NCBI RefSeq assembly: GCF_000633355.1 | Contig: NZ_AYMQ01000013.1 | Location: 1-64,000 of the forward strand | Source: Serratia sp. H1w | GTDB taxonomy: Bacteria > Pseudomonadota > Gammaproteobacteria > Enterobacterales > Enterobacteriaceae | Reading direction: 5' to 3' | Length of the DNA stretch: 64,000 bases | Notes under the pieces: generated by a model | Database searches by the model: none | Told to the model about the DNA's origin: nothing | What the model saw: the letters and a program-made list of their open reading frames with translations, nothing else | Part shown: in pieces, positions 55,578 to 64,000 of the stretch | Numbering within the stretch: the stretch's first letter is position 1 | Layout of the letters: the number at the start of each line of letters is the position of its first letter | Program-made: the position numbers and the translations under genes

Positions 55578-57347
55578 ATGAGAGAATTGCGCAACAAGTG
55601 GCAAAGTCTGCCGCGCGGTTTGGTGGTGCTGATAACCGCGCTGGTTATCTATGTACCGCTGTCGTTTATCGTGATCCAAAGCTTCCTTTCCGCACCGTTT
55701 TTCTCGCCTGCCAAGGTGTTCAGCCTTGAGGCCTTCCGGTTTATCTTTACCGATCCTGATTTCTACAAGGCGCTGAAAAGCGGATTTATTCTGGCATTTG
55801 GTCTGGTGGTTATCTCTATTCCATTAGGCGGTGTGCTGGCGTTTTTAATGGTAAGAACCGATCTGCCAGGCCGCCGCTTTATTGAGCCGCTGATCCTGGT
55901 GCCGATCTTTGTCTCGCCGATGGTGCTGGGTTTTGGCTACGTGGTGGCCGCTGGGCCAGTAGGTTTCTTCTCGCTGTGGGCGGAATCCTTGCTGGGCTTT
56001 GTGCCTTGGAATATCTATGCGATGGGCAGCATCGTGGTGATAGCCGGGTTGACGCACGTGCCCCACGCTTACCTTTATATTTCATCGGCACTGCGCAGCG
56101 TCGGCTCGGATGTTGAAGAGGCTGCCCGAACTGCCGGGGCTTCTCCGTTGCAGGTGATGACCGCGGTCAGCTTGCCAATGGTGCGTCCGTCGATCCTGTA
56201 TGCCAGCGTCTTGCTGTTCTTCCTGGGGCTGGAAGTGTTCGGGCTGATGCTGGTGTTGGGCGATCCGGAAGGCAACCTGGTGTTGGCGACCTATCTGTAT
56301 CAACTGACCAACAAGCTGGGCACGCCGTCTTACCATCTGATGGCGGCGGTGGCAGTGGTGTTGATCTGCATTACCATCCCGTTGGTGATGCTGCAACGGC
56401 GTCTGATGCGTACCGCCAACCGCTTTGTCACGGTCAAGGGCAAAGCCTCGCAGGCTCGTGCATTGCCTTTGGGGAAATGGCGTTGGGTTGCGGGCGGCGT
56501 GGTGGTCTTGTGGCTGACCGTTACCATCGGTGTTCCCCTGGTGGGCGTGGTGCTGCGTGCTTTTATCTCCAACTGGGGCGTCGGAGTGTCCATTTGGGAT
56601 GAGTTGTCGCTCAACACCTTCCGTACCATCTGGCAGCAACCCAATCTGCTGCGGGCGATCGTCAACTCGATGGCGATTGGTGTGTTCGGCGGTGCGCTGG
56701 CGGTAGTGTGTTATCTGTTTATCGGCATCGCCATGCACCGTAAACCCGACGGTGTGACCCGTTTTCTGGATTACAGCGTGCTGGTGCCGCGTGCAGTGCC
56801 CGGTTTGCTGGCTGGTTTGGCCTTCCTGTGGGTGTTCCTGTTCCTGCCGATGTGGCTGGATAAATCGCTAAAAGCGGGTTGGCTCTCCGTACTGCCGATC
56901 GCCGAATGGCTGCGTGAAAACCTGGTGGTGTGGCTACGCTCGCTGCGCAGTACCATCTTCAGCGTCTGGTTGGCTTATACCGTGGTGTGGATGGCTTATG
57001 GTTTGCGGCTGATCTCGTCAACGCTGTTGCAGGTTGCGCCAGAATTGGAAGAAGCCGCACGCAGCACCGGTGCCTCTCGCGGTCAGATCACACGCCATGT
57101 GACGATCCCGCTCTCCCGTTATGGCCTGATTGGCTCCTGGCTGCTGATGTTCCTGATCTTCGAACGTGAGTATTCCACCGGGGTCTATCTGCTGTCACCG
57201 GGTACCGAAACCATCGGTTCCATGCTGGTTTCCCTGTGGGCGGCAGGGGCGATCGATATTGTGGCTGCACTGTCCTTCATTAACATTCTTCTGGTCGTGT
57301 TAGGACTAGGGATTGCCCTGCGATTTGGAGTGAAAATTCATGATTGA
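55578..57347 (+). CDS. Fused ABC permease (FbpB/AfuB type)
   Basis: A 589-aa inner-membrane permease made of two BinB-type halves, as in FbpB/AfuB. Each half has the EAA loop that contacts the ATPase: EEAARTAGASPLQVMTAVSLP near 190 and EEAARSTGASRGQITRHVTIP near 490. The first half is predicted to have about six helices, the second six. The start at MRELRNKW (55578) gives a basic N-terminus before the first helix; the frame is open 14 codons upstream and no strong ribosome site decides. Overlaps the ATPase gene by 8 nt. Confidence 0.83.
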   Translation: MRELRNKWQSLPRGLVVLITALVIYVPLSFIVIQSFLSAPFFSPAKVFSLEAFRFIFTDPDFYKALKSGFILAFGLVVISIPLGGVLAFLMVRTDLPGRRFIEPLILVPIFVSPMVLGFGYVVAAGPVGFFSLWAESLLGFVPWNIYAMGSIVVIAGLTHVPHAYLYISSALRSVGSDVEEAARTAGASPLQVMTAVSLPMVRPSILYASVLLFFLGLEVFGLMLVLGDPEGNLVLATYLYQLTNKLGTPSYHLMAAVAVVLICITIPLVMLQRRLMRTANRFVTVKGKASQARALPLGKWRWVAGGVVVLWLTVTIGVPLVGVVLRAFISNWGVGVSIWDELSLNTFRTIWQQPNLLRAIVNSMAIGVFGGALAVVCYLFIGIAMHRKPDGVTRFLDYSVLVPRAVPGLLAGLAFLWVFLFLPMWLDKSLKAGWLSVLPIAEWLRENLVVWLRSLRSTIFSVWLAYTVVWMAYGLRLISSTLLQVAPELEEAARSTGASRGQITRHVTIPLSRYGLIGSWLLMFLIFEREYSTGVYLLSPGTETIGSMLVSLWAAGAIDIVAALSFINILLVVLGLGIALRFGVKIHD

Positions 57348-58410
57348 GCTATCAGTAGATAACCTGCACCTGACCTATGGTGATAACCCGGTATTGAAGG
57401 GCGTTTCCATGCAGCTCAAACGGGGGGAGGTCGTTTCACTGCTCGGGCCGTCAGGCAGTGGCAAAACCACGTTGCTGCGAGCTGTGGCCGGGTTGGAAAA
57501 GCCTACGCAAGGCAAAATCATCATTGGCAACAATACCGTCTATGACGGCACGGCCCGCAGCGAGATCCCGGCGGAAGAACGTAATCTGGGCCTGGTGTTT
57601 CAGTCCTATGCGTTATGGCCCCACAAAACGGTGTTTGATAACGTAGCCTATCCGCTGAAATTACGTAAAACGCCTGCGGCAGAAATTACCCAGCGCGTGC
57701 AGGCGGTGCTCGAACAGCTCGGTTTGGGGCAGTTGGGTAAGCGTCATCCTCATCAACTCTCTGGTGGTCAGCAGCAGCGCGTGGCGATTGGCCGTGCGCT
57801 GGTCTATAACCCACCGGTGATCTTGCTGGACGAACCGCTGTCTAACCTGGACGCCAAACTCCGTGAGGAAGCCCGGGTATTCCTGCGTGAGCTGATCATC
57901 AAGCTGGGCCTTTCTGCGCTGATGGTGACTCACGATCAGAACGAGGCAATGGCGATTTCCGATCGGATCCTGCTGCTCAATAACGGCAAGATCGAACAGC
58001 AGGGCACGCCGCAGGAAATGTACGGTTCGCCTGCCACGCTGTTTACCGCTGAGTTTATGGGCAGCAACAACCGTCTGTTTGGCAAGGTTACCGAGATCCG
58101 TGACGGCAACGCGCGCATTGAGGGTAAAGACTGGGTGCTATGGGGGAAGGCCGGGGCTGGGGTGGTTGTCGGGCAGGAGGCAACTGCGGTGATCCGCGTT
58201 GAACGCGTGCGCCTGGGTGAAGATCCACAAGGCAATCAGATCTCGTTACCGCTGCTGACCAGTATGTATCTTGGCGACCGTTGGGAATATCTGTTCCGCA
58301 CGGTGGCGGAAGATTTTGTGGTGCGCGCCTATGGCACGGAAGTGCGTGGTCAGGAAATGTGTACGCTTTCCCTGCCCGCCGAGCATCTGTGGATTTTCCC
58401 CAAAGGCTGA
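57340..58410 (+). CDS. ABC transporter ATP-binding protein (FbpC/AfuC type)
   Basis: ATPase for the importer above, 356 aa. Walker A GPSGSGKTT near residues 35-43, signature LSGGQQQRVAIGRAL near 140 and Walker B VILLDEPLSNLD near 160 are visible, followed by a C-terminal TOBE-type regulatory domain (about 240-356). TOBE domains are typical of importer ATPases for iron, polyamines and sugars. Translationally coupled to the permease. A GC-rich perfect hairpin follows the stop. Confidence 0.87.
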   Translation: MIELSVDNLHLTYGDNPVLKGVSMQLKRGEVVSLLGPSGSGKTTLLRAVAGLEKPTQGKIIIGNNTVYDGTARSEIPAEERNLGLVFQSYALWPHKTVFDNVAYPLKLRKTPAAEITQRVQAVLEQLGLGQLGKRHPHQLSGGQQQRVAIGRALVYNPPVILLDEPLSNLDAKLREEARVFLRELIIKLGLSALMVTHDQNEAMAISDRILLLNNGKIEQQGTPQEMYGSPATLFTAEFMGSNNRLFGKVTEIRDGNARIEGKDWVLWGKAGAGVVVGQEATAVIRVERVRLGEDPQGNQISLPLLTSMYLGDRWEYLFRTVAEDFVVRAYGTEVRGQEMCTLSLPAEHLWIFPKG

Positions 58411-58430
58411 GTAATCGAAGGTGGCTGCGA

Positions 58431-58458
58431 CTAGGGGCGCAACAGACAGCGCCCCTAG
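58431..58458. repeat. REP-variant hairpin between the ABC ATPase and a monooxygenase gene
   Basis: CTAGGGGCGC pairs perfectly with GCGCCCCTAG across an eight-base loop. It resembles the GTAGGGGCGC elements elsewhere but lacks the GCATGC centre. It lies between convergent genes and could act as a shared terminator. Confidence 0.6.
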
Positions 58459-58467
58459 TCGGGACGA

Positions 58468-58755
58468 TTACAGCTGGGTCAGTTTTTTCACTTCCAAGCT
58501 GACCAGCTTGCCTTCCAACTCGGCCAGGAAATCATCGTGGTAAGACATCGCCATATGCTCTTTCAGCGCCTGCTCAGAGGTCCAGCGCTCGATAAACACG
58601 AATGCGCCCGGGTGGCCCTGCTCTTCATGCAGATCATATTGAATGCAGCCCGGTTCGGAACGGCTTGGGGCGACCATGGCGCGTACCGCTTTGTCTACCG
58701 CTGCGCGGTGCTCAGGCTTGGCTTTAATCAGGGCGACTACTTTGATTTCACTCAT
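58468..58755 (-). CDS. Antibiotic biosynthesis monooxygenase-domain (ABM) protein
   Basis: A 95-aa one-domain protein of the ABM dimeric alpha/beta-barrel family, which includes quinol and heme-degrading monooxygenases. Features typical of the family are an N-terminal VVALIKAKPEHR strand, EPGCIQYDL, FVFIERW and a HMAMSYHDDF segment with several His residues. The function is unknown; a quinol monooxygenase-like role is the usual guess. Convergent with the ABC ATPase gene, divergent from epd. Confidence 0.8.
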   Translation of the reverse strand: MSEIKVVALIKAKPEHRAAVDKAVRAMVAPSRSEPGCIQYDLHEEQGHPGAFVFIERWTSEQALKEHMAMSYHDDFLAELEGKLVSLEVKKLTQL

Positions 58756-59213
58756 TTTGGTTCCTTGTAAATAACATTGACCACAAAAGAAAAAGAGCTA
58801 GACCCATCAGCATCTGTTTCACCCACAAACGCTGGGTCTATTATGGTGGACTTGGCGTCACCGGCAAGTCATTTACGCATCCAACCTCAATTTTGCTCGC
58901 CAGGGCGGAGGGTAAAAATGTGCGCTAGATCATTTTATTTTCGCAAAGTCTGGCCTGCACGACAGGCATCGCACTGCACCTGTTCCTTTTGGCAAAACTT
59001 TGGTTTATGCTCGGCTGAAGCGTTTCAGTTATCACTGTTGTCGGTGGAAACGCCAGAGTGAGCGGTTGCGATAAGCACCCGGGTGTGATGAATAATGCAA
59101 AGCAGCGATTCACAGCAGGCGGTACGCTAAAGTACTCTAGGCGAGATAACCAGTCTGCGCCATCCCAGCAGCGGAAAACCACCGCCGGGGAGCGCCCTTC
59201 TTCAGGGAGTAGC
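58756..59213. other. Gap between the ABM gene and epd
   Basis: Divergent intergenic region of 458 bp. It holds a long-loop inverted repeat, AGACCCA near 58800 with TGGGTCT near 58833-58839, and presumably promoters for both genes. The open frame at 58777-59061 (94 codons) runs through the inverted repeat, has no recognised domain and begins 21 bases past the ABM start, so I treat it as spurious. Nothing else is recognised. Confidence 0.5.
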
Positions 59214-60230
59214 ATGACAATCCGCATAGCGATAAACGGCTTTGGCCGTATTGGCCGCAGCGTTTTACGCGCACTGTACGAATCGGGACGACGTGCCGAA
59301 ATTTCCGTCGTCGCCATCAACGAACTGGCACATGCCGAGGGGATGGCCCACCTGCTCAAGTATGACTCCAGCCACGGCCGTTTTGCCTGGGATGTGCGCC
59401 AGGAATGTGACGTGTTGAGCGTGGGTGATGACAGCATTCGGTTGCTCCATCAGCCAGCGCTGGAACAGTTACCCTGGGGCGAACTGGGCGTGGATGTGGT
59501 GCTGGATTGCAGCGGTGTATACGGTAGCAGAGCCGATGGCGAAGCCCATCTGGCAGCGGGAGCGAAAAAGGTGCTGTTTGCCCATCCCGGCGGTAACGAT
59601 CTGGATGCGACCATCGTGTTTGGGGTTAATCACCAAACGTTGCGTGGCGAACACCGTATCGTGTCCAACGCTTCCTGTACCACCAACTGCATTATTCCGA
59701 TTATCAAGCTGCTGGACGATGCCTTCAGCATTGAGTCCGGCACGGTGACCACCATCCACTCCTCGATGAACGATCAGCCGGTGATAGACGCCTATCATCA
59801 GGATTTGCGGCGTACCCGTGCGGCGAGCCAGTCGATTATTCCGGTCGACACCAAGCTGGCCGCGGGCATTACGCGCATCTTCCCGCAGTTTTGCGATCGT
59901 TTTGAAGCGATTTCCGTGCGGGTGCCGACGATCAACGTCACGGCCATCGATCTTAGCGTCAGCGTGAGCTCGAAGGTGTTGGTCAGTGAGGTAAACCAAC
60001 TGTTGCAAAAGGCGGCACAGGGATCATTTCGTGGTATAGTTGACTATACAGAACTACCATTAGTCTCGATAGATTTTAACCATGACCCGCACAGCGCCAT
60101 CGTCGATGGGACGCAAACCCGGGTCAGTGGACAGCACCTGATCAAGACCTTGGTCTGGTGCGATAACGAATGGGGCTTTGCCAACAGGATGTTGGATACA
60201 ACACGGGCAATGGCCGCAAGCGGTTTCTAG
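59214..60230 (+). CDS. epd: Erythrose-4-phosphate dehydrogenase
   Basis: Oxidises erythrose 4-phosphate to 4-phosphoerythronate, leading to pyridoxal phosphate. GAPDH-family protein of 338 aa (339 in E. coli) with [15 protein letters not shown] at the N-terminus and catalytic Cys in SNASCTTNC near residue 155. The [13 protein letters not shown] segment and [14 protein letters not shown] loop are those of Epd rather than GAPDH. Start MTIRIAING at 59214 follows AGGGAG; a 52-codon upstream extension is unsupported. First of epd-pgk-fbaA. Confidence 0.96.
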   Translation: MTIRIAINGFGRIGRSVLRALYESGRRAEISVVAINELAHAEGMAHLLKYDSSHGRFAWDVRQECDVLSVGDDSIRLLHQPALEQLPWGELGVDVVLDCSGVYGSRADGEAHLAAGAKKVLFAHPGGNDLDATIVFGVNHQTLRGEHRIVSNASCTTNCIIPIIKLLDDAFSIESGTVTTIHSSMNDQPVIDAYHQDLRRTRAASQSIIPVDTKLAAGITRIFPQFCDRFEAISVRVPTINVTAIDLSVSVSSKVLVSEVNQLLQKAAQGSFRGIVDYTELPLVSIDFNHDPHSAIVDGTQTRVSGQHLIKTLVWCDNEWGFANRMLDTTRAMAASGF

Positions 60231-60302
60231 TAAGGCGCTATCAACGTGGTGTTGGTGCGTCGTTCAGGCAACTTTATAGAGAATCAACAAAGAGGGTTCA
60301 CC

Positions 60303-61466
60303 ATGTCTGTTATTAAGATGTCCGATCTGGATCTGGCGGGTAAACGCGTTCTGATCCGTTCCGATCTGAACGTACCAGTGAAAGACGGTAAAGTGACTTC
60401 CGATGCGCGTATCCGTGCCTCCCTGCCGACTATCGAAGCTGCGCTGAAACAAGGCGCCCGCGTTATGGTAACGTCCCACCTGGGTCGTCCTACCGAAGGC
60501 GAGTACAACGAAGAGTTCTCCCTGCTGCCAGTGGTTAACTACCTGAAAGATCATCTGAAATCTCCAGTACGTCTGGCGAAGGATTATCTGGAAGGCGTTG
60601 ACGTTGCAGAAGGCGAGTTGGTGGTGCTGGAAAACGTTCGCTTCAACAAAGGCGAGAAGAAAGACGACGAAGTGCTGTCCAAGAAATATGCTGCGCTGTG
60701 CGACGTGTATGTGATGGACGCATTCGGTACCGCACACCGTGCGCAGGCTTCTACGCATGGCGTGGGCAAATTTGCTCCGGTTGCCTGTGCAGGCCCGCTG
60801 CTGTCTGCGGAACTGGAAGCCCTGGGCAAAGCGCTGGGTAACCCGGCTCGCCCAATGGTGGCTATCGTTGGTGGTTCTAAAGTTTCTACCAAACTGACCG
60901 TACTGGGCTCCCTGTCCAAGATCGCTGACCAGCTGATCGTTGGCGGCGGCATCGCTAACACCTTCGTCGCGGCACAAGGCCACAACGTAGGTAAATCCCT
61001 GTACGAAGCAGACCTGATCCCAGAAGCGAAAAAGCTGCTGGAAACCTGTGATATCCCGGTTCCAACCGACGTGCGCGTCGCTACCGAGTTCTCTGAAACC
61101 GCGACGGCAACTCTGAAGCCAGCCAGCGAAATCAAAGACGAAGAGCAAATTCTGGACCTGGGCGATGTCTCTGCGGAGCGTCTGGCCAAGATCCTGAAAG
61201 AAGCTAAAACCATTCTGTGGAATGGCCCGGTAGGCGTCTTCGAGTTCCCTAACTTCCGTAAGGGCACCGAAATCGTGGCACGCGCTATCGCAGAAAGCGA
61301 AGCCTTCTCCATCGCAGGCGGCGGCGACACTCTGGCAGCTATCGATTTGTTCGGTATCGCTGACCAAATCTCCTACATCTCTACCGGCGGCGGCGCCTTC
61401 CTGGAATTCGTTGAAGGGAAACAACTGCCTGCAGTAGTGATGCTGGAAGAGCGCGCTAAGCAGTAA
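60303..61466 (+). CDS. pgk: Phosphoglycerate kinase
   Basis: Glycolytic kinase that makes ATP from 1,3-bisphosphoglycerate. 387 aa as in E. coli. Seen are [11 protein letters not shown] (substrate-binding Asp/Asn) near residue 19, [14 protein letters not shown] near 53, the nucleotide-binding GGSKVSTKL near 195 and [10 protein letters not shown] near 340. Codon use is strongly biased. It lies 72 bp after epd and 152 bp before fbaA; imperfect hairpins at 61476-61496 and 61504-61527 lie between pgk and fbaA and may process or attenuate the mRNA. Confidence 0.97.
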   Translation: MSVIKMSDLDLAGKRVLIRSDLNVPVKDGKVTSDARIRASLPTIEAALKQGARVMVTSHLGRPTEGEYNEEFSLLPVVNYLKDHLKSPVRLAKDYLEGVDVAEGELVVLENVRFNKGEKKDDEVLSKKYAALCDVYVMDAFGTAHRAQASTHGVGKFAPVACAGPLLSAELEALGKALGNPARPMVAIVGGSKVSTKLTVLGSLSKIADQLIVGGGIANTFVAAQGHNVGKSLYEADLIPEAKKLLETCDIPVPTDVRVATEFSETATATLKPASEIKDEEQILDLGDVSAERLAKILKEAKTILWNGPVGVFEFPNFRKGTEIVARAIAESEAFSIAGGGDTLAAIDLFGIADQISYISTGGGAFLEFVEGKQLPAVVMLEERAKQ

Positions 61467-61503
61467 TTGAGACAACGGGGGGCGCAAGCCGCCCGTTTGT
61501 TTA

Positions 61504-61527
61504 TGCCCCCAGCTTGGCTGCGGGGCA
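61504..61527 (+). other. Intergenic hairpin between pgk and fbaA
   Basis: TGCCCC and GGGGCA pair, with an inner AGC/GCT pair around a TTG loop. No T run follows, so it is more likely an mRNA processing or stabilising structure than a terminator. Confidence 0.45.
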
Positions 61528-61618
61528 CACACCGATATTTATCCATCGCTACCACGAGTTTTCAGGCTGTCGCCTGCAAGACGACGGGTATACGACCAAC
61601 GAAACAGGACAACGCCTA

Positions 61619-62698
61619 ATGTCTAAAATTTTTGATTTCGTAAAACCAGGTGTCATCACAGGTGATGACGTGCAGAAAGTCTTCGCCGTTGCCAAAGAGA
61701 ATAACTTTGCGCTGCCAGCGGTAAACTGCGTGGGTACCGACTCCATCAACGCCGTGCTGGAAACAGCGGCCAAGGTGCGCGCTCCAGTTATCGTTCAGTT
61801 CTCTAACGGTGGTGCTGGTTTTATCGCGGGTAAAGGCATCAAAACTGACGTGCCACAAGGTGCGGCGATCCTGGGCGCAATCTCTGGCGCACACCACGTA
61901 CATCAGATGGCTGAACATTACGGCGTGCCGGTGATCCTGCATACCGACCACTGTGCCAAGAAACTGCTGCCATGGTTAGACGGCCTGTTGGACGCGGGTG
62001 AGAAGCACTTCGCGGCAACCGGTAAGCCACTGTTCTCTTCTCACATGATCGACCTGTCTGAAGAGTCTCTGGAAGAAAACATCGAAATTTGCAGCAAATA
62101 CCTGACTCGCATGGCGAAGATCGGTATGACCCTGGAAATCGAACTGGGCTGCACCGGCGGTGAAGAAGATGGCGTAGATAACAGCCACATGGACGCTTCT
62201 TCCCTGTACACTCAGCCACAAGACGTTGATTACGCGTACGAAAAACTGAACGCGATCAGCCCACGCTTCACCATCGCTGCCTCTTTCGGCAACGTACACG
62301 GTGTTTACAAGCCAGGCAACGTGAAACTGACTCCAACCATTCTGCGTGACTCTCAGGACTATGTTTCCAAGAAACATAACCTGCCGCACAATGCGTTGAA
62401 CTTCGTGTTCCACGGTGGTTCAGGTTCTACTGCTGCAGAAATCAAAGAAGCAGTCAGCTACGGCGTAGTGAAAATGAACATCGATACCGATACCCAATGG
62501 GCAACTTGGGAAGGTATCCTGAACTACTACAAAAAGAACGAAGGCTATCTGCAAGGCCAACTGGGTAACCCAGAAGGTGCCGACAAGCCGAACAAGAAAT
62601 ACTACGATCCACGTGTATGGACTCGTGCTGCTCAGGCTTCCATGATCACCCGTCTGGAACTGGCATTCAAAGAACTGAACGCGGTAGACGTGCTGTAA
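61619..62698 (+). CDS. fbaA: Class II fructose-bisphosphate aldolase
   Basis: Zinc-dependent glycolytic aldolase. 359 aa, equal to E. coli FbaA. The zinc and catalytic segments are HTDHCAKKLLPW (about 107-118), ELGCTGGEEDG (about 180-190), GNVHGVYKPGN (His ligand about 226) and VFHGGSGS (about 262-269). Start MSKIFDFVKPGV at 61619; a longer open frame upstream overlaps the intergenic hairpins. Codon use indicates very high expression. Confidence 0.97.
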   Translation: MSKIFDFVKPGVITGDDVQKVFAVAKENNFALPAVNCVGTDSINAVLETAAKVRAPVIVQFSNGGAGFIAGKGIKTDVPQGAAILGAISGAHHVHQMAEHYGVPVILHTDHCAKKLLPWLDGLLDAGEKHFAATGKPLFSSHMIDLSEESLEENIEICSKYLTRMAKIGMTLEIELGCTGGEEDGVDNSHMDASSLYTQPQDVDYAYEKLNAISPRFTIAASFGNVHGVYKPGNVKLTPTILRDSQDYVSKKHNLPHNALNFVFHGGSGSTAAEIKEAVSYGVVKMNIDTDTQWATWEGILNYYKKNEGYLQGQLGNPEGADKPNKKYYDPRVWTRAAQASMITRLELAFKELNAVDVL

Positions 62699-62724
62699 TT
62701 CTGCTCTCCGTTTAGTTTGACGCG

Positions 62725-62749
62725 AAAGGCTCCCTTGTGGAGCCTTTTT
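62725..62749 (+). terminator. Rho-independent terminator after fbaA
   Basis: AAAGGCTCC pairs with GGAGCCTTT across a CTTGT loop and is followed by a T run. It ends the epd-pgk-fbaA transcript. Confidence 0.9.
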
Positions 62750-62775
62750 ATTTGCTGGATAAGCAAGCGGTGCCT

Positions 62776-63447
62776 CTACCCCAACAATCCGGCTCCGACG
62801 TTAATCGACAGCCCCAATATCAGGATATTGAAGACAAAGGAGATCACCGATTGCAGCAGGGTGATTTTACGTACGTCTGCGGTGCCTACGGCCACGTCGG
62901 CGGTTTGTGAAGCAACGGCGATGGTGAACGAGAAATAGGCAAAGTCCCAATAGCTTGGCTCGGCCAGCTTGCCGGGGAACAGCAGTGGCAGCACCTCCGT
63001 ATTGTCTCGCTGGCGGTAGAACAGGTGGGCATAGTGCATGGTAAACGCGGTAGGCAGCAGCAGCCAGGAAACGACCAGCGTTGAGCCAGTCAGGGCCAGC
63101 TGCAACGTTTTCAACGGATCGCTGACCTGTTTGGCTGTGCCCAATTCAAACAGGATCGCCAGAATACTCACCGCGCACCCAAGGCTGACCATCGCCAGCA
63201 CCTGACTGGCACTCTCGTCCTGCTTGCGAGCCAACTGCCTGGTACGTTGCGGCGTGCTGCCCAGCATCAGATGCCACAGGCACAATAAGTAGATCCAGGC
63301 CATGACGTTCCAGCCAACGATCAGTCGTTGCAGCCAGGAGAGATGAGCGGGCATCAGCCCTGCACATAGCAACCCGGCACCCACCGCAATCAACAATCTG
63401 GGGCGTACTTGCCAATAGTGTTTCAGTGAGGGAAAAATGGCGATCAC
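62776..63447 (-). CDS. DUF1345-type inner-membrane protein
   Basis: A 223-aa protein with about five or six hydrophobic segments and the DUF1345 hallmark FAYFSFTIAVASQTADVAV near residues 167-185. The function of the family is unknown; the QTSDV-like motif is strongly conserved in relatives. Start is GTG 63447 preceded by AGGA nine bases upstream. It sits between fbaA and mscS on the opposite strand. No operon partner. Confidence 0.8.
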   Translation of the reverse strand: MIAIFPSLKHYWQVRPRLLIAVGAGLLCAGLMPAHLSWLQRLIVGWNVMAWIYLLCLWHLMLGSTPQRTRQLARKQDESASQVLAMVSLGCAVSILAILFELGTAKQVSDPLKTLQLALTGSTLVVSWLLLPTAFTMHYAHLFYRQRDNTEVLPLLFPGKLAEPSYWDFAYFSFTIAVASQTADVAVGTADVRKITLLQSVISFVFNILILGLSINVGAGLLG

Positions 63448-63674
63448 GATGCGCTTTCCTGCCGTCGGTAAGATGGTTTCAGCATAGTTGAAATTGGCTT
63501 AACCCGAGATTTATTCAGGCTATAGCCGGAAAACCCGGTGGAAAATTTTACTCGTTGCGGTTGGCACTGCGGCAAAATGTTGGTTACCCTTAGCACTGGT
63601 TTGCTTACTGGCCTTGTTTCGCCAGTATATTTTGCCCATTTTCCCCATGCGGGGATGTAAAGTAGGACGTCAGA

Positions 63675-64000
63675 ATGGAAGAACTTAACGTAGTAGAAGG
63701 CATTAACAATGCCAGCAGTTGGCTCGTCAACCATCAAGATATGCTGATCCAATATGCGGTGAATATCGTTGCTGCTATCGTGATCTTCATTATTGGTTCG
63801 GTGATAGCGCGCGTTGTGAGCAATGCGCTCAGCCGCGTGATGAAGCTGCGTGGCATCGATGCCACCGTGGCAGATTTCCTGGCTGCGATGGCGCGTTACA
63901 GCATCCTGGCGTTTACCTTTATTGCGGTGCTGGGGCGCGTTGGTGTCCAGACCACCTCGGTGATTGCCGTGTTGGGTGCCGCCGGTTTAGCCGTTGGCTT
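63675..64000 (+). CDS. mscS: Small-conductance mechanosensitive channel, 5' part
   Basis: Inner-membrane channel that opens under hypo-osmotic stress. Only the first 108 codons are in the window; the gene runs off the right edge. The start [10 protein letters not shown] and the helix-1, helix-2 and helix-3 regions ([36 protein letters not shown]) match E. coli MscS closely, with the glycine-alanine pore helix just beginning at the edge. It follows fbaA as in E. coli, apart from the intervening DUF1345 gene. Confidence 0.93.
   Translation, partial: MEELNVVEGINNASSWLVNHQDMLIQYAVNIVAAIVIFIIGSVIARVVSNALSRVMKLRGIDATVADFLAAMARYSILAFTFIAVLGRVGVQTTSVIAVLGAAGLAVG

Noticed and set aside
58777-59061. 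94-codon frame upstream of epd
   Set aside because: No ribosome site, no recognised domain, and it crosses a divergent promoter region and an inverted repeat.

Overview
The window is chromosomal DNA of a GC-rich member of the Enterobacterales. Protein sequence and gene order fit Yersiniaceae, most likely Serratia: nearly every housekeeping protein is a close full-length relative of an E. coli protein, but the order departs from E. coli. The genus is inferred from recalled families and synteny, not from a database search.

Layout. (1) 1-26.2 kb matches the E. coli 3-minute region: hpt, can, yadGH, a YadE-type polysaccharide deacetylase, panDCB, folK-pcnB, gluQ, dksA, sfsA-thpR, hrpB, mrcB and the ferrichrome operon fhuACDB. 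A qseBC two-component pair sits between panB and folK. (2) Straight after fhuB comes metK, which begins a block matching the E. coli 66-minute region: metK, yqgB/speA, speB, loiP, tktA, epd, pgk, fbaA, mscS. Two regions that are far apart in E. coli are therefore joined at about 26.3 kb. (3) Accessory modules are set into the second block. An exported MsrB/MsrA pair and a CvaAB-like peptide exporter with a complete C39 peptidase lie between speA and speB. rluF and a 13-kb catabolic cluster (37.9-50.9 kb) lie between speB and loiP. A binding-protein ABC transporter lies between tktA and epd.

The catabolic cluster is the most interesting region. Fourteen co-directional genes encode a Rieske ferredoxin, a small recombinase-like HTH protein, a Rieske oxygenase, a classical SDR, an IclR regulator, a two-domain extradiol-type dioxygenase, a ferredoxin reductase, an MFS transporter, a cupin, an alpha/beta hydrolase, an SDR lacking its catalytic Tyr and Lys, an aspartate-dehydrogenase-family protein, an aldehyde dehydrogenase and a ThDP enzyme. 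Together they suggest uptake, ring hydroxylation, ring cleavage, hydrolysis and a final 2-oxo-acid decarboxylation and oxidation of an unidentified aromatic, possibly nitrogen-containing, compound. A promoter with a 16-bp palindrome precedes the first gene, and a hairpin plus a 17-bp palindrome separates iclR from the second half.

Intergenic DNA carries dispersed repeats: short GTAGGGGCGC-type palindromes, longer composite elements bounded by CCTCACCCTAACCCTCTCCC and its complement, and one 125-bp MITE-like palindrome before mrcB. I saw no rRNA, tRNA, CRISPR array, insertion sequence or prophage. Small details recovered by eye include an AUU start for pcnB, a 53-codon yqgB-like gene overlapping speA, and the 5' part of mscS running off the right edge.
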